Below, in pieces: positions 1 to 6,472 of a DNA stretch of 13,975 bases (the stretch's first letter is position 1; every line of letters starts with the position of its first letter). Below the pieces are notes generated by a model, which was not told the origin of the DNA, made no database searches, and was given only the letters and a program-made list of their open reading frames with translations. Origin of the DNA: CAZQGE01 sp964592815 (GTDB lineage: Bacteria > Bacillota > Clostridia > Christensenellales > CAG-917); contig CAZQGE010000033.1 in NCBI GenBank assembly GCA_964592815.1, forward strand, positions 1 through 13,975. Direction: 5' to 3'. The translations under genes were made by a program, and so were the position numbers.

Positions 1-125
1 CTATGCGTAACATAAAACTGTCGTTCTAACATAATCATTTCGCGATAGCTGTTCACTTTTACCAAAGCGGGAGCAGTTTGATAAAACCCTAATGTTCCAA
101 CAAGTTTATCATCTATCTTATTCAT
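1..125 (-). CDS. Hypothetical protein, N-terminal fragment (3' end beyond window)
   Basis: An open frame runs from an ATG at 123-125 off the left edge, giving 41 residues that begin MNKIDDKLVGTLGFY. Its ATG overlaps the TGA stop of the upstream 115-residue gene (ATGA, positions 122-125), which suggests translational coupling and a joint transcript. Only a weak ribosome binding site (AGGT about 5 bases upstream) is present, as expected for a coupled gene. The visible part shows no signal peptide, membrane segment or motif I recognise. The overlap is the main evidence that it is real; the function is unknown. Confidence 0.6.
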   Translation of the reverse strand, partial: MNKIDDKLVGTLGFYQTAPALVKVNSYREMIMLERQFYVTH

Positions 126-469
126 TTTAACCTATCAATAATTTTTCGCATCTTATCTGCTTGGTCAGGGCTCATAAACATTTTTGCCGTTTCATAAATT
201 TTTTCAAAATCGGAGACGTTAAACTTTCCGTCTTTTTTTAATTTTTCAACTTCCTTATAAAGTTCTGAGTTTAATTCATCTTCCGACTTTGACGAATATT
301 CATTGTATTTATTTTCAAAATCTTTTTTTTCTTTCTCGCTCATATTTTGATATGCGTTTTGTGCATCAAATCCGTTTTTGTTTCCATTTCCGTAGTTACA
401 GCTTTTACCGTTTCCATTTCCACAGTTACAGTTTTTGTCGTCATTGTTTGCTCTGTTCCAAAAATCCAT
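122..469 (-). CDS. Hypothetical small protein with Cys/Asn/Gly-rich decapeptide repeat
   Basis: 115 residues, family not recognised. Residues about 12-31 form two tandem copies of a ten-residue unit, K-[NS]-C-N-[CY]-G-N-G-N-[GK], which holds all three Cys seen in the N-terminal part. The rest (about 38-115) is highly charged and probably helical, rich in Lys and Glu, ending DQADKMRKIIDRLK. There is no signal peptide or membrane segment. The start at 469 is supported by a strong GGAGG with 6-base spacing. The stop overlaps the ATG of the next gene, and the 177-residue gene diverges 58 bases upstream. Cys/Asn/Gly-rich repeats occur in spore-coat, metal-binding and cross-linked surface proteins of Gram-positives, but that is only analogy. 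Real gene likely, function unknown. Confidence 0.75.
   Translation of the reverse strand: MDFWNRANNDDKNCNCGNGNGKSCNYGNGNKNGFDAQNAYQNMSEKEKKDFENKYNEYSSKSEDELNSELYKEVEKLKKDGKFNVSDFEKIYETAKMFMSPDQADKMRKIIDRLK
381..440 (-). repeat. Tandem 30-base repeat, two copies, inside the 115-residue gene
   Basis: Units at 381-410 and 411-440 match at 25 of 30 positions by eye, and all five differences are transitions. On the coding strand they encode the decapeptide units KNCNCGNGNG and KSCNYGNGNK (the unit phase is shifted slightly relative to codons). Because the period is a multiple of three, copy number could change without breaking the frame. Confidence 0.75.
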
Positions 470-480
470 AAGCCTCCTCC

Positions 481-509
481 GTCACATTCATAATATGCCA
501 ACATATACT
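481..509 (+). promoter_or_regulatory. Candidate promoter in the divergent intergenic region
   Basis: GTCACA (481-486) and TATACT (504-509) are separated by 17 bases, a fair vegetative -35/-10 pair facing the 177-residue gene. The predicted transcript start (about 516) leaves a very short leader, which weakens the call. The -10 overlaps a small palindrome, ATATG-CCAA-CATAT (493-506), whose other arm gives a -10-like CATATTAT on the minus strand facing the 115-residue gene. The two genes may therefore share one control site. A sporulation-type promoter cannot be excluded. Confidence 0.3.
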
Positions 510-527
510 GAAAGTGCGTGGTGAAAA

Positions 528-1061
528 ATGAATTTTGATTTTAGTTCAATTATGAGAATGCTGCCTATGTTTACAAATGGTGGCGGTGTAAACCAAAATA
601 ATAGTGGTGGTGGGTCGCCATTGTCGTCAATATTCTCTATGCTTTCTGGCTTTAACAACGGAAACAACTCCCAAAGAAATAATAACGAAACCGCCGATAA
701 TCAACAGAATTTCAAACAACAAAAAGCCTACGCATCATCATTTCAAGCGCAAAATGGAATTGGCGATAAAATATATGACGAACAATCTAACAATGAAGAA
801 AAACGGCAAGATGCTCCTATAAATGATAGTTTTATGAATATGTTGCCTATGTTTATGAATATGATGACAAACACAAAAGCACAAACAGCAAGCACTCAAA
901 ATAAAACTGACGCAAAATTTAAGCAATTCTATGACAAAGACAACAGATATTGCAAAAAAGATTACATAACAAGCAAGTTTGGATTTCAACGAATAAGTTT
1001 TGCAGGAAAAAAAGTTGTTGAAACTTTGGATAACATAAAAGCAAGCACTCTATCGACATAA
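528..1061 (+). CDS. Hypothetical Met/Asn-rich protein with duplicated MLPMF motif
   Basis: 177 residues, the only plus-strand gene I support in the window; family not recognised. Two short hydrophobic Met-rich blocks carry the same motif, MLPMF, at residues 11-15 and 105-109, each followed by Asn/Gly- or Met/Asn-rich sequence. A low-complexity Asn/Gln/Ser/Gly stretch lies between them. Residues about 130-177 look like a separate, more ordered basic segment (FYDKDNRYCKKDYITSKFGF). There is no clear signal peptide or complete membrane helix. The start has a GTGGTGA ribosome binding site only 4 bases away. It diverges from the 115-residue gene and ends at a bidirectional terminator. Composition unlike that of the neighbouring housekeeping genes suggests an accessory or structural role; function unknown. 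Confidence 0.7.
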   Translation: MNFDFSSIMRMLPMFTNGGGVNQNNSGGGSPLSSIFSMLSGFNNGNNSQRNNNETADNQQNFKQQKAYASSFQAQNGIGDKIYDEQSNNEEKRQDAPINDSFMNMLPMFMNMMTNTKAQTASTQNKTDAKFKQFYDKDNRYCKKDYITSKFGFQRISFAGKKVVETLDNIKASTLST

Positions 1062-1068
1062 TTTTGGT

Positions 1069-1104
1069 AAAAAAAAAGCGTGCCAAAAAGGCGCGCTTTT
1101 GAAA
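1069..1104. terminator. Bidirectional Rho-independent terminator
   Basis: Arms at 1074-1084 (AAAAGCGTGCC) and 1090-1100 (GGCGCGCTTTT) form an 11-pair stem with one G-T wobble around an AAAAA loop. An A run at about 1069-1077 gives a U tract on the minus-strand transcript, and TTTT serves the plus strand. It sits between the convergent ends of the 177-residue gene and glyA and can stop both. It probably ends the long minus-strand operon. Confidence 0.85.
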
Positions 1105-1123
1105 ACATTATTTTAGAAAATTA

Positions 1124-2380
1124 TTACATGATTACGTCTTCAGCATAAAGTGGGTGTTTATCACAAAGCGCAACAACTTTTGCTTTTACGCTTTCAATGG
1201 CACTTTCACCACCAAATACGATGTCTGCTATGCAATTACCAACAATTTTCATATCATCTTCATTCATTCCTCTTGTTGTAACTGATGGTGTACCAATACG
1301 CACTCCGCTTGTTACAAAGGGCTTTTCTGGGTCATTTGGAATAGCATTTTTATTGACTGTAATATGCGCTTCATCCAACCACGCTTCAAGTTGCTTGCCC
1401 GTTACGCCAGTACCAACAAGATTAAGAAGCATAAGATGGTTATCAGTTCCACCAGAAACAAGTTTTAAGCCTCTTGAAAGCAACGTTTCTGATAATGCCT
1501 TAGCATTTTTTACAACTTGCTGTTGATAGGCTTTGAATTCGGGACTCAACGCTTCCTTAAAAGCAACAGCTTTAGCAGCAATAATGTGCATTAAAGGACC
1601 ACCTTGGCTTGCTGGGAATATGGTTTTGTTTATAAGTTTTGCATATTCTTCATTATTGGTCAAAATCAAACCGCCTCTTGGTCCACGCAAAGTCTTGTGA
1701 GTTGTTGAAGTAACAAAGTCAGCGTAAGGAATAGGACTTGGATGAACACCTGCCGCTACCAAACCTGCTATGTGCGCCATATCAACCATAAAATATGCGC
1801 CAACTTCGTCTGCAATCTCACGGAATTTGGCAAAATCAATAGTTCTTGCGTATGCGCTTGCGCCCGCAACAATCATTTTAGGTTTGCATTCTAGTGCGAT
1901 TTTTCTAACTTCGTCATAGTCAATTTTACCTGTTTCTGCGCTTACGCCATAGGATACGGAATTAAAGACCTTTCCGCTTAAATTAACTTTTGCGCCGTGT
2001 GTCAAGTGTCCGCCGTCAGCAAGCGACATACCCAAAATTGTATCTCCTGGGTTAAGAACGCTGTAATAAACGGCAAAGTTTGCGTTTGAACCGCTGTGTG
2101 CTTGAACGTTTGCAAATTTAGCACCAAACAATTCCTTTGCTCTTTCAATAGCAAGTTCCTCAGCTGTGTCAACAAACTGGCAACCGCCGTAATAACGCTT
2201 ACGTGGATACCCTTCTGCGTACTTGTTGGTGTAAAAACTTCCTGCTGCTGCCATAACCGCAGGTGTAACAATATTCTCGCTTGCTATAAGTTCCAAATTA
2301 TGTCTTTGACGTTCCAATTCTAAAACCATAGAATTATAAAGTTCCTCGTCAACTGACTTAATTACTTTAAGGTCAACCAT
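1124..2380 (-). CDS. glyA: Serine hydroxymethyltransferase
   Basis: Cytosolic PLP enzyme that interconverts serine plus tetrahydrofolate with glycine plus 5,10-methylene-tetrahydrofolate, the main source of one-carbon units. 418 residues, the usual bacterial length. The N-terminal region has LIASENIVTP (about 31-40), the phosphate-binding region has AHSGSNANFAVY (about 94-105), and the Schiff-base lysine is K229 within TTHKTLRGPRGG. The start at 2380 has AAAGGAG (2387-2393) at good spacing. It is the last gene of the minus-strand block, 41 bases after trxA, and a terminator follows. The upstream gene trmFO uses the methylene-tetrahydrofolate that GlyA makes, a functional link within the same block. 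Nothing is missing; identification is secure. Confidence 0.98.
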   Translation of the reverse strand: MVDLKVIKSVDEELYNSMVLELERQRHNLELIASENIVTPAVMAAAGSFYTNKYAEGYPRKRYYGGCQFVDTAEELAIERAKELFGAKFANVQAHSGSNANFAVYYSVLNPGDTILGMSLADGGHLTHGAKVNLSGKVFNSVSYGVSAETGKIDYDEVRKIALECKPKMIVAGASAYARTIDFAKFREIADEVGAYFMVDMAHIAGLVAAGVHPSPIPYADFVTSTTHKTLRGPRGGLILTNNEEYAKLINKTIFPASQGGPLMHIIAAKAVAFKEALSPEFKAYQQQVVKNAKALSETLLSRGLKLVSGGTDNHLMLLNLVGTGVTGKQLEAWLDEAHITVNKNAIPNDPEKPFVTSGVRIGTPSVTTRGMNEDDMKIVGNCIADIVFGGESAIESVKAKVVALCDKHPLYAEDVIM

Positions 2381-2400
2381 TCCTATCTCCTTTGTATTAA

Positions 2401-2412
2401 ACGGCGCGCCGT
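2401..2412. other. GC-rich 12-base palindrome between trxA and glyA
   Basis: ACGGCGCGCCGT is a perfect palindrome in an AT-rich 41-base gap, 9 bases after the trxA stop and just before the glyA ribosome binding site. On the minus-strand transcript it can fold into a short ACGG/CCGT stem followed by UUU. It could be a weak intercistronic terminator, an RNA stability hairpin or a protein site. It is too short to decide. Confidence 0.35.
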
Positions 2413-2421
2413 CAATTACCT

Positions 2422-2745
2422 TTATAAAAGTTTGTCAAGTGCTTCCGAAAATTGAGCTTTTTGTCTTAAACCGATAAGTTTTTCTTTTACTTCGCCATTC
2501 TTAAAAATAAAAACAGCTGGTATAGACATAATTCCGAATTTTTCGGCAAGTTCGGGTTCATCATCAACATTAACTTTGCAAACTTTGACTTTGCCAGCAT
2601 AATCGTCAGCCAATTCTTCAACGACAGGTGCGAGCATTTTGCAAGGTCCGCACCAACTTGCCCAAAAATCGACCAACACTAAAGTGTTTTCCGTCAAAAT
2701 TTCGTCAAAATTGTTTTGATTAAGGTTCACATAGTTTCCACTCAT
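2422..2745 (-). CDS. trxA: Thioredoxin
   Basis: Small cytosolic protein-disulfide reductase, normally recycled by thioredoxin reductase (not in this window). 107 residues, the standard length. The active site WCGPC places the redox pair at Cys32 and Cys35, preceded by DFWAS, with Asp26 as the usual buried acid and Pro76 (SIPAV) as the cis-proline. The start at 2745 is backed by AAGGAGA (2751-2757). It lies 31 bases after the RseC-like gene and 41 before glyA. Placement next to a Cys-containing membrane protein suggests a shared redox theme, but that is inference. Identification is secure. Confidence 0.97.
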   Translation of the reverse strand: MSGNYVNLNQNNFDEILTENTLVLVDFWASWCGPCKMLAPVVEELADDYAGKVKVCKVNVDDEPELAEKFGIMSIPAVFIFKNGEVKEKLIGLRQKAQFSEALDKLL

Positions 2746-2776
2746 ATAACTCTCCTTATACTAACTGAATTCAAGA

Positions 2777-3238
2777 CTATTTTTTAGAACTCTCGTTTTC
2801 AGAAATATCCGTATTACTGCTTTGGACAACAGTTTGTGACGTGCATATTGCGGTCATTGTTGGTGAAAAACATTTCTTCTTTCTTATGACAAATCTGTCA
2901 AGCAGAAACGCCACAACAAAGCCTAAAACCAAACCGCCTATGCTCATAAGTATTTGCGCCAATTGTGATAAAACCGAACCAACGCCAATGCCAATTCCAA
3001 CAAGTATCAATGGAATTATATAAACTATCACAGCTGCTGTCAACACAAACTGTTCGCCCATTTGAACTTCAACAAAATCGCCGATATTTGCGTTCAATTC
3101 ATTGTCAATCACAATTTGGACTTTCATTCCATCACGTGTAGTTGCGCACATATGACAGCTGTCGCAAGCTGTTCTTCTATCAAATTGAACAGTAGCTTTT
3201 TTGCCTTTTAATTTTACGACAACGCCTCTTTCTGTCAT
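2777..3238 (-). CDS. RseC/MucC-family membrane protein (SoxR-reducing/positive regulator type)
   Basis: 153 residues. An N-terminal soluble part carries the family signature RxxACxxCxxC (Cys25, Cys28, Cys31), followed by a beta-rich stretch with DFVEVQMGE. Two hydrophobic segments lie at about 64-86 and 94-114. A basic RKKK stop-transfer and a polar Ser/Asn/Glu tail with two more Cys (123, 132) end the protein. RseC family members in proteobacteria act with the Rsx/Rnf electron-transport complex or modulate sigma-E; in clostridia they often sit near rnf genes, and their role there is poorly known. Here no rnf gene is visible. Its ATG overlaps the hisS stop (ATGA, 3235-3238), with GGAG inside the end of hisS, so it is translationally coupled; trxA follows. 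Family call good, function uncertain. Confidence 0.82.
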   Translation of the reverse strand: MTERGVVVKLKGKKATVQFDRRTACDSCHMCATTRDGMKVQIVIDNELNANIGDFVEVQMGEQFVLTAAVIVYIIPLILVGIGIGVGSVLSQLAQILMSIGGLVLGFVVAFLLDRFVIRKKKCFSPTMTAICTSQTVVQSSNTDISENESSKK

Positions 3239-4482
3239 TTCAAATACTCCAAAATTTTATCAATTTCAATGCTTTGCGAATTACCATCTTTCATATTCTT
3301 CAAATCTGCATATCCGCTTTCAAGTTCGTTATCGCCAAGGACAATAACATACTGCGCATTGCATCTGTCAGCATATTTCATCTGCGGTTTTACACCTCTT
3401 TCCATAAGGTCATATTCAACTGAAATACCGTTTTTTCGCAATTCAAAAGCAATTTCACGTGCTTTTTCAGACGCCCTTTCTCCAATCGATGCCAAATAAA
3501 TTTTTGTGCCTAAGTCTTGCGAATTCAACTTGTTCAAGTTTTCAAGAACAAGCAAAAGTCTTTCAAGTCCCAATCCGAAACCTATTGCAGGAGTGGGTTT
3601 TCCTCCAACTTCTTCAACAAGGTGATTGTATCGTCCACCACCACAAACTGTACCTTGTGCGCCAATATCCGACGACACAAATTCAAAAACTGTGCGGGTG
3701 TAATAGTCCAAACCTCTTACAATGTTTGCATTTACTTTGAACGAAATTCCCCTTTCTGTCAGCAATTTTTGCACTTCTTCAAAATGCGCTTTGCAATCAT
3801 TGCATAAATAATCTGTAATTTTTGGAGCTTGCGCAGTAATAACCTTGCATTTTTCTTCTTTGCAATCTAAAATCCGCAACGGATTTTTTTCAAATCTAGC
3901 TTGGCATTGACCGCACATATTATTCAAATTTGAGCCAATATATTCTTTTAACGCTTTGTTATATTCTGCTCTACAAGTTTTGCAACCTATGCTGTTTACG
4001 TTAAGTTCAAGTTCACTAAGCCCCGCCTTTCTTAAAAAAGTGTCGGCTAGCATAATAACTTCTGCATCAGCAGTCGGAAATTCACTTCCAAACATTTCAA
4101 CACCAAATTGATGATGTTCTCTAAGTCTGCCGTTTTGTGGTTTTTCATACCTAAATACAGGCGCAATATAGTACGCTTTAAGGGGTATAATTCCTTGGTT
4201 CAAATTGTTTTCAATAAAACATCTTGCAACGCCTGCCGTCCCTTCTGGACGTAAAGTTATGCTTCGACCGCCTTTGTCTTCAAAAGTATACATTTCCTTT
4301 GTTACAATATCCGTAGTTTCGCCAACTCCGCGTAAAAACAATTCGGTATGTTCAAATATAGGCGTTCTGATTTCCTTAAAGCCAAATAGCGTTGCGGTTT
4401 CTCTCGCCATATTTTCAACAAAGTGCCACTTGTATGCCTCAGACGGCAACATATCTTTTGTTCCCTTTGGTATGTTAATCAT
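3235..4482 (-). CDS. hisS: Histidyl-tRNA synthetase
   Basis: Class II synthetase that charges tRNA-His, cytosolic dimer. 415 residues from the chosen ATG. N-terminal IPKGTKDMLP (4-13), motif 2 RYEKPQNGRLREHHQFG (111-127), the histidine-binding GLDYYTRTVFEF (257-268), QGTVCGGGRYN, and motif 3 GFGLGLERL (301-309) are all present. An insertion at about 167-230 has eight Cys, mostly as CxxC pairs (167/170, 190/193, 227/230 plus 207 and 212), typical of clostridial HisRS and likely zinc-binding. The frame can also start at a TTG at 4485, but AGGGG is 5 bases before the ATG at 4482 and only 2 before the TTG. It lies 14 bases after hslU with no room for a T-box leader, so it depends on the operon promoter. 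Confidence 0.97.
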   Translation of the reverse strand: MINIPKGTKDMLPSEAYKWHFVENMARETATLFGFKEIRTPIFEHTELFLRGVGETTDIVTKEMYTFEDKGGRSITLRPEGTAGVARCFIENNLNQGIIPLKAYYIAPVFRYEKPQNGRLREHHQFGVEMFGSEFPTADAEVIMLADTFLRKAGLSELELNVNSIGCKTCRAEYNKALKEYIGSNLNNMCGQCQARFEKNPLRILDCKEEKCKVITAQAPKITDYLCNDCKAHFEEVQKLLTERGISFKVNANIVRGLDYYTRTVFEFVSSDIGAQGTVCGGGRYNHLVEEVGGKPTPAIGFGLGLERLLLVLENLNKLNSQDLGTKIYLASIGERASEKAREIAFELRKNGISVEYDLMERGVKPQMKYADRCNAQYVIVLGDNELESGYADLKNMKDGNSQSIEIDKILEYLK

Positions 4483-4496
4483 CAAATCCCCTGCCT

Positions 4497-5822
4497 TTAC
4501 AGAATATACCTTTTAAGATTTCCCTCTTTGAATTTTGTTTGCAAATGCGTTTCAACGTATTCTTTGTTTATATCAATTTTTTTAGTTTCGTTGTCGTCAG
4601 CCTCATAAAGTATGTCTTTCAACAAGGCTTCAAGCACAGCGTGCAAACGTCTTGCGCCCAAGTTTTCGCTGTTTTCATTTTCAATAAACGCCACTTTAGC
4701 AATTTCTTTTATTGCTTCATCGTCAAAATTAAGTTCTACTCCGTCAACGTTAAGCAATTCCTTGTATTGCTTTAGAACGGCATTATCTGGCTCTGTTAAA
4801 ATTTTTACGAAATCTTCTTCCGTAAGGTTATCAAGTTCAACCTTAATCGGAAAACGACCTTGAAGCTCAGGTATCAAGTCTTCCATACGCGAAATGTGGA
4901 ATGCACCCGCCGCTATAAACAAGATAAAATCTGTGCGAATTGTGCCGTGTTTGGTTTGAACCGAGCAACCTTCAACAATAGGCAAAATATCTCTTTGGAC
5001 GCCTTCGCGCGACACGTCGTGTCCTTGTTGGGCGCTATTTTTTGATGCAACTTTGTCAATTTCATCAAGAAAAACAACTCCGTTTTGCTCTGCTCTTGTC
5101 AATGCGTCAGAAATGATACTGTCTTCGTCAACCATTTTTTCCGACTCTTGACTGACAATCAAATCAATGGCTTGTTTTACGGTAAGTTTTCTTTTCTTTT
5201 TTTGACCGCCTGGCATCATATTGCCAAATATGCTGCCCAAATCAATTTCATTTCCAACTCCGTTTCCTGGCGCAAGTTGAATTGTTTTGGGTTGTTGTTT
5301 AACTTCCATTTCAATGGTAATTCCGTCCAAATGCCCTGCTCTTATTTCTGACAAAAGTTCTTCTTTAAGTTCAGCGTCAGACTTTGTGGTATCGTTTAAG
5401 GCTTTTTTTCTTATTGGAAGCAAAATGTCCACAAGTTTGTTTTCCGCAATTTCCGTAGCTTTTGGCGTAACTTCTTTGAACTTTTCGTCCTTCACCATTC
5501 TAATTGACGCTTCAACTAAGTCACGAATTATGCTTTCAACGTCTCTTCCGACATATCCGACTTCTGTAAACTTTGTCGCTTCAACTTTGACAAACGGAGC
5601 TTTGACTATTTTTGCAAGCCTTCTTGCGATTTCCGTCTTACCTACACCCGTTGGCCCTTTCATAATGATATTTTTTGGGGTGATTTCTTCACGCATTTCC
5701 TCTGAAAGTAAACTGCGTCTATAACGGTTTCTTAGCGCAATAGCAACTGCTATTTTTGCATCGTTTTGACCTATAATATATCTGTCCAATTCTTGAACAA
5801 TTTGTTTTGGGGTAAGTTCCAT
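4497..5822 (-). CDS. hslU: HslU ATPase/unfoldase subunit (ClpY) of the HslUV protease
   Basis: AAA+ hexamer that unfolds substrates and feeds them into HslV. 441 residues. Walker A GPTGVGKT (56-63), pore loop GYVG (89-92), the variable I domain (about 110-235), Walker B VVFLDE (249-254), sensor 2 NLGARRLH (from 387), and the C-terminal LKRYIL tail that docks into HslV are all intact. The frame extends to a GTG at 5828, but AGGAG (5828-5832) abuts that codon and sits 5 bases from the ATG at 5822. The resulting start MELTPKQIVQELDRYIIGQ matches the family. The start lies 2 bases past the hslV stop, so the pair is coupled as in most bacteria. In B. subtilis codY follows; here hisS does. Confidence 0.97.
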   Translation of the reverse strand: MELTPKQIVQELDRYIIGQNDAKIAVAIALRNRYRRSLLSEEMREEITPKNIIMKGPTGVGKTEIARRLAKIVKAPFVKVEATKFTEVGYVGRDVESIIRDLVEASIRMVKDEKFKEVTPKATEIAENKLVDILLPIRKKALNDTTKSDAELKEELLSEIRAGHLDGITIEMEVKQQPKTIQLAPGNGVGNEIDLGSIFGNMMPGGQKKKRKLTVKQAIDLIVSQESEKMVDEDSIISDALTRAEQNGVVFLDEIDKVASKNSAQQGHDVSREGVQRDILPIVEGCSVQTKHGTIRTDFILFIAAGAFHISRMEDLIPELQGRFPIKVELDNLTEEDFVKILTEPDNAVLKQYKELLNVDGVELNFDDEAIKEIAKVAFIENENSENLGARRLHAVLEALLKDILYEADDNETKKIDINKEYVETHLQTKFKEGNLKRYIL

Positions 5823-5824
5823 AT

Positions 5825-6364
5825 TCACTCCTCAACGGTTTCAACCGTAATGTGGTCGTTTGTAAACACACATAATTCAGATGCAATTTTAAGTGAACGC
5901 AAAGCAATTTCGTCAGCTGGCAACTCAGTTGCCGCTGCCAATGCCCTTGCCGCCGCCAACGCATAGTTTCCACCACTTCCTATTGCACAAATTCCACTTT
6001 CTGGCTCGATAACTTCACCGCTGCCTGAAACAATATAAAGAGAGGTTTTGTCTGCAACAATAAGTAATGCTTCAAGTTTTCTTGCAACCTTGTCGCTTCT
6101 CCAAAGTTCGGCAAGCTCAACTGCTGCACGCATAAGATTTCCGCTGTATTTTTGCAACATTTCTTCAAATTTTTCAGACAACGCAAAAGCGTCAGAAACT
6201 GAACCTGCAAAGCCAATTACAACTTTGCCGTTATATATTCTTTTAACTTTGACGGCATTTCCTTTCATAATGACGCTTTCGCCCATTGTAACTTGTCCGT
6301 CACCTGCAACTGCCGTAAGACCGTTTCGTTTTACAGCACAAATTGTAGTTCCTCTAAATTCCAT
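5825..6364 (-). CDS. hslV: HslV protease subunit (ClpQ) with short propeptide
   Basis: Proteasome-beta-like peptidase forming a double hexamer capped by HslU. 179 residues, usual length. The family block TTICAVKRNGLTAVAGDGQVT begins at Thr6, so the first five residues MEFRG must be removed to expose the N-terminal Thr nucleophile. Other recognisable parts are GDGQVTMG, GFAGSVSDAF and IGSGGNYALAAARAL. The start at 6364 has AAAGGAG (6373-6379). The upstream gap of 88 bases is the largest in this operon and holds a candidate promoter and a foldable leader. Identification is secure; the propeptide is read from alignment with remembered family members. Confidence 0.97.
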   Translation of the reverse strand: MEFRGTTICAVKRNGLTAVAGDGQVTMGESVIMKGNAVKVKRIYNGKVVIGFAGSVSDAFALSEKFEEMLQKYSGNLMRAAVELAELWRSDKVARKLEALLIVADKTSLYIVSGSGEVIEPESGICAIGSGGNYALAAARALAAATELPADEIALRSLKIASELCVFTNDHITVETVEE

Positions 6365-6385
6365 ATAATTTACTCCTTTTTCATT

Positions 6386-6420
6386 CGGGTTTCAGTCTAA
6401 CTTGGATTGCCCGTATCCAA
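6386..6420 (-). other. Foldable hslV leader with potential H-type pseudoknot
   Basis: On the minus strand TTGGAT and ATCCAA (plus-strand arms 6415-6420 and 6402-6407) form a 6-pair stem with loop ACGGGCA. The loop CGGG (6410-6413) can pair with CCCG (6386-6389), which lies just before the hslV ribosome binding site. This geometry is that of an H-type pseudoknot, but the second stem is only 4 pairs and the match may be chance. It does not fit the preQ1 riboswitch consensus I know. Confidence 0.3.
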
Positions 6421-6444
6421 ACAAAGTATATTTAATTAGGCTTA

Positions 6445-6472
6445 ATTATACCTTAAAAATTCAAATTTGCAA
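6445..6472 (-). promoter_or_regulatory. Candidate internal promoter for hslVU-hisS
   Basis: On the minus strand TTGCAA (6467-6472) and a perfect TATAAT (6445-6450) are 16 bases apart. The -35 lies inside the last codons of trmFO and the -10 spans its stop region. A start near 6438 would give a leader of about 70 bases before hslV. This would allow HslUV to be made separately from the DNA-processing genes upstream. It is a vegetative sigma-A type; no heat-shock operator was seen. Confidence 0.5.

Noticed and set aside
4483..4500. T-box leader for hisS
   Set aside because: Firmicute hisS is often T-box controlled, but only 14 bases separate hslU from the hisS start, leaving no room for one.
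6386..6420. preQ1 or other known riboswitch before hslV
   Set aside because: The pseudoknot-like geometry is suggestive, but the A-rich tail and core bases of preQ1 classes are absent and hslV is not a queuosine gene.
6365..6452. Remnant of xerC between trmFO and hslV
   Set aside because: Only 88 bases are present, occupied by promoter-like and leader sequence; no recombinase-like peptide was seen.
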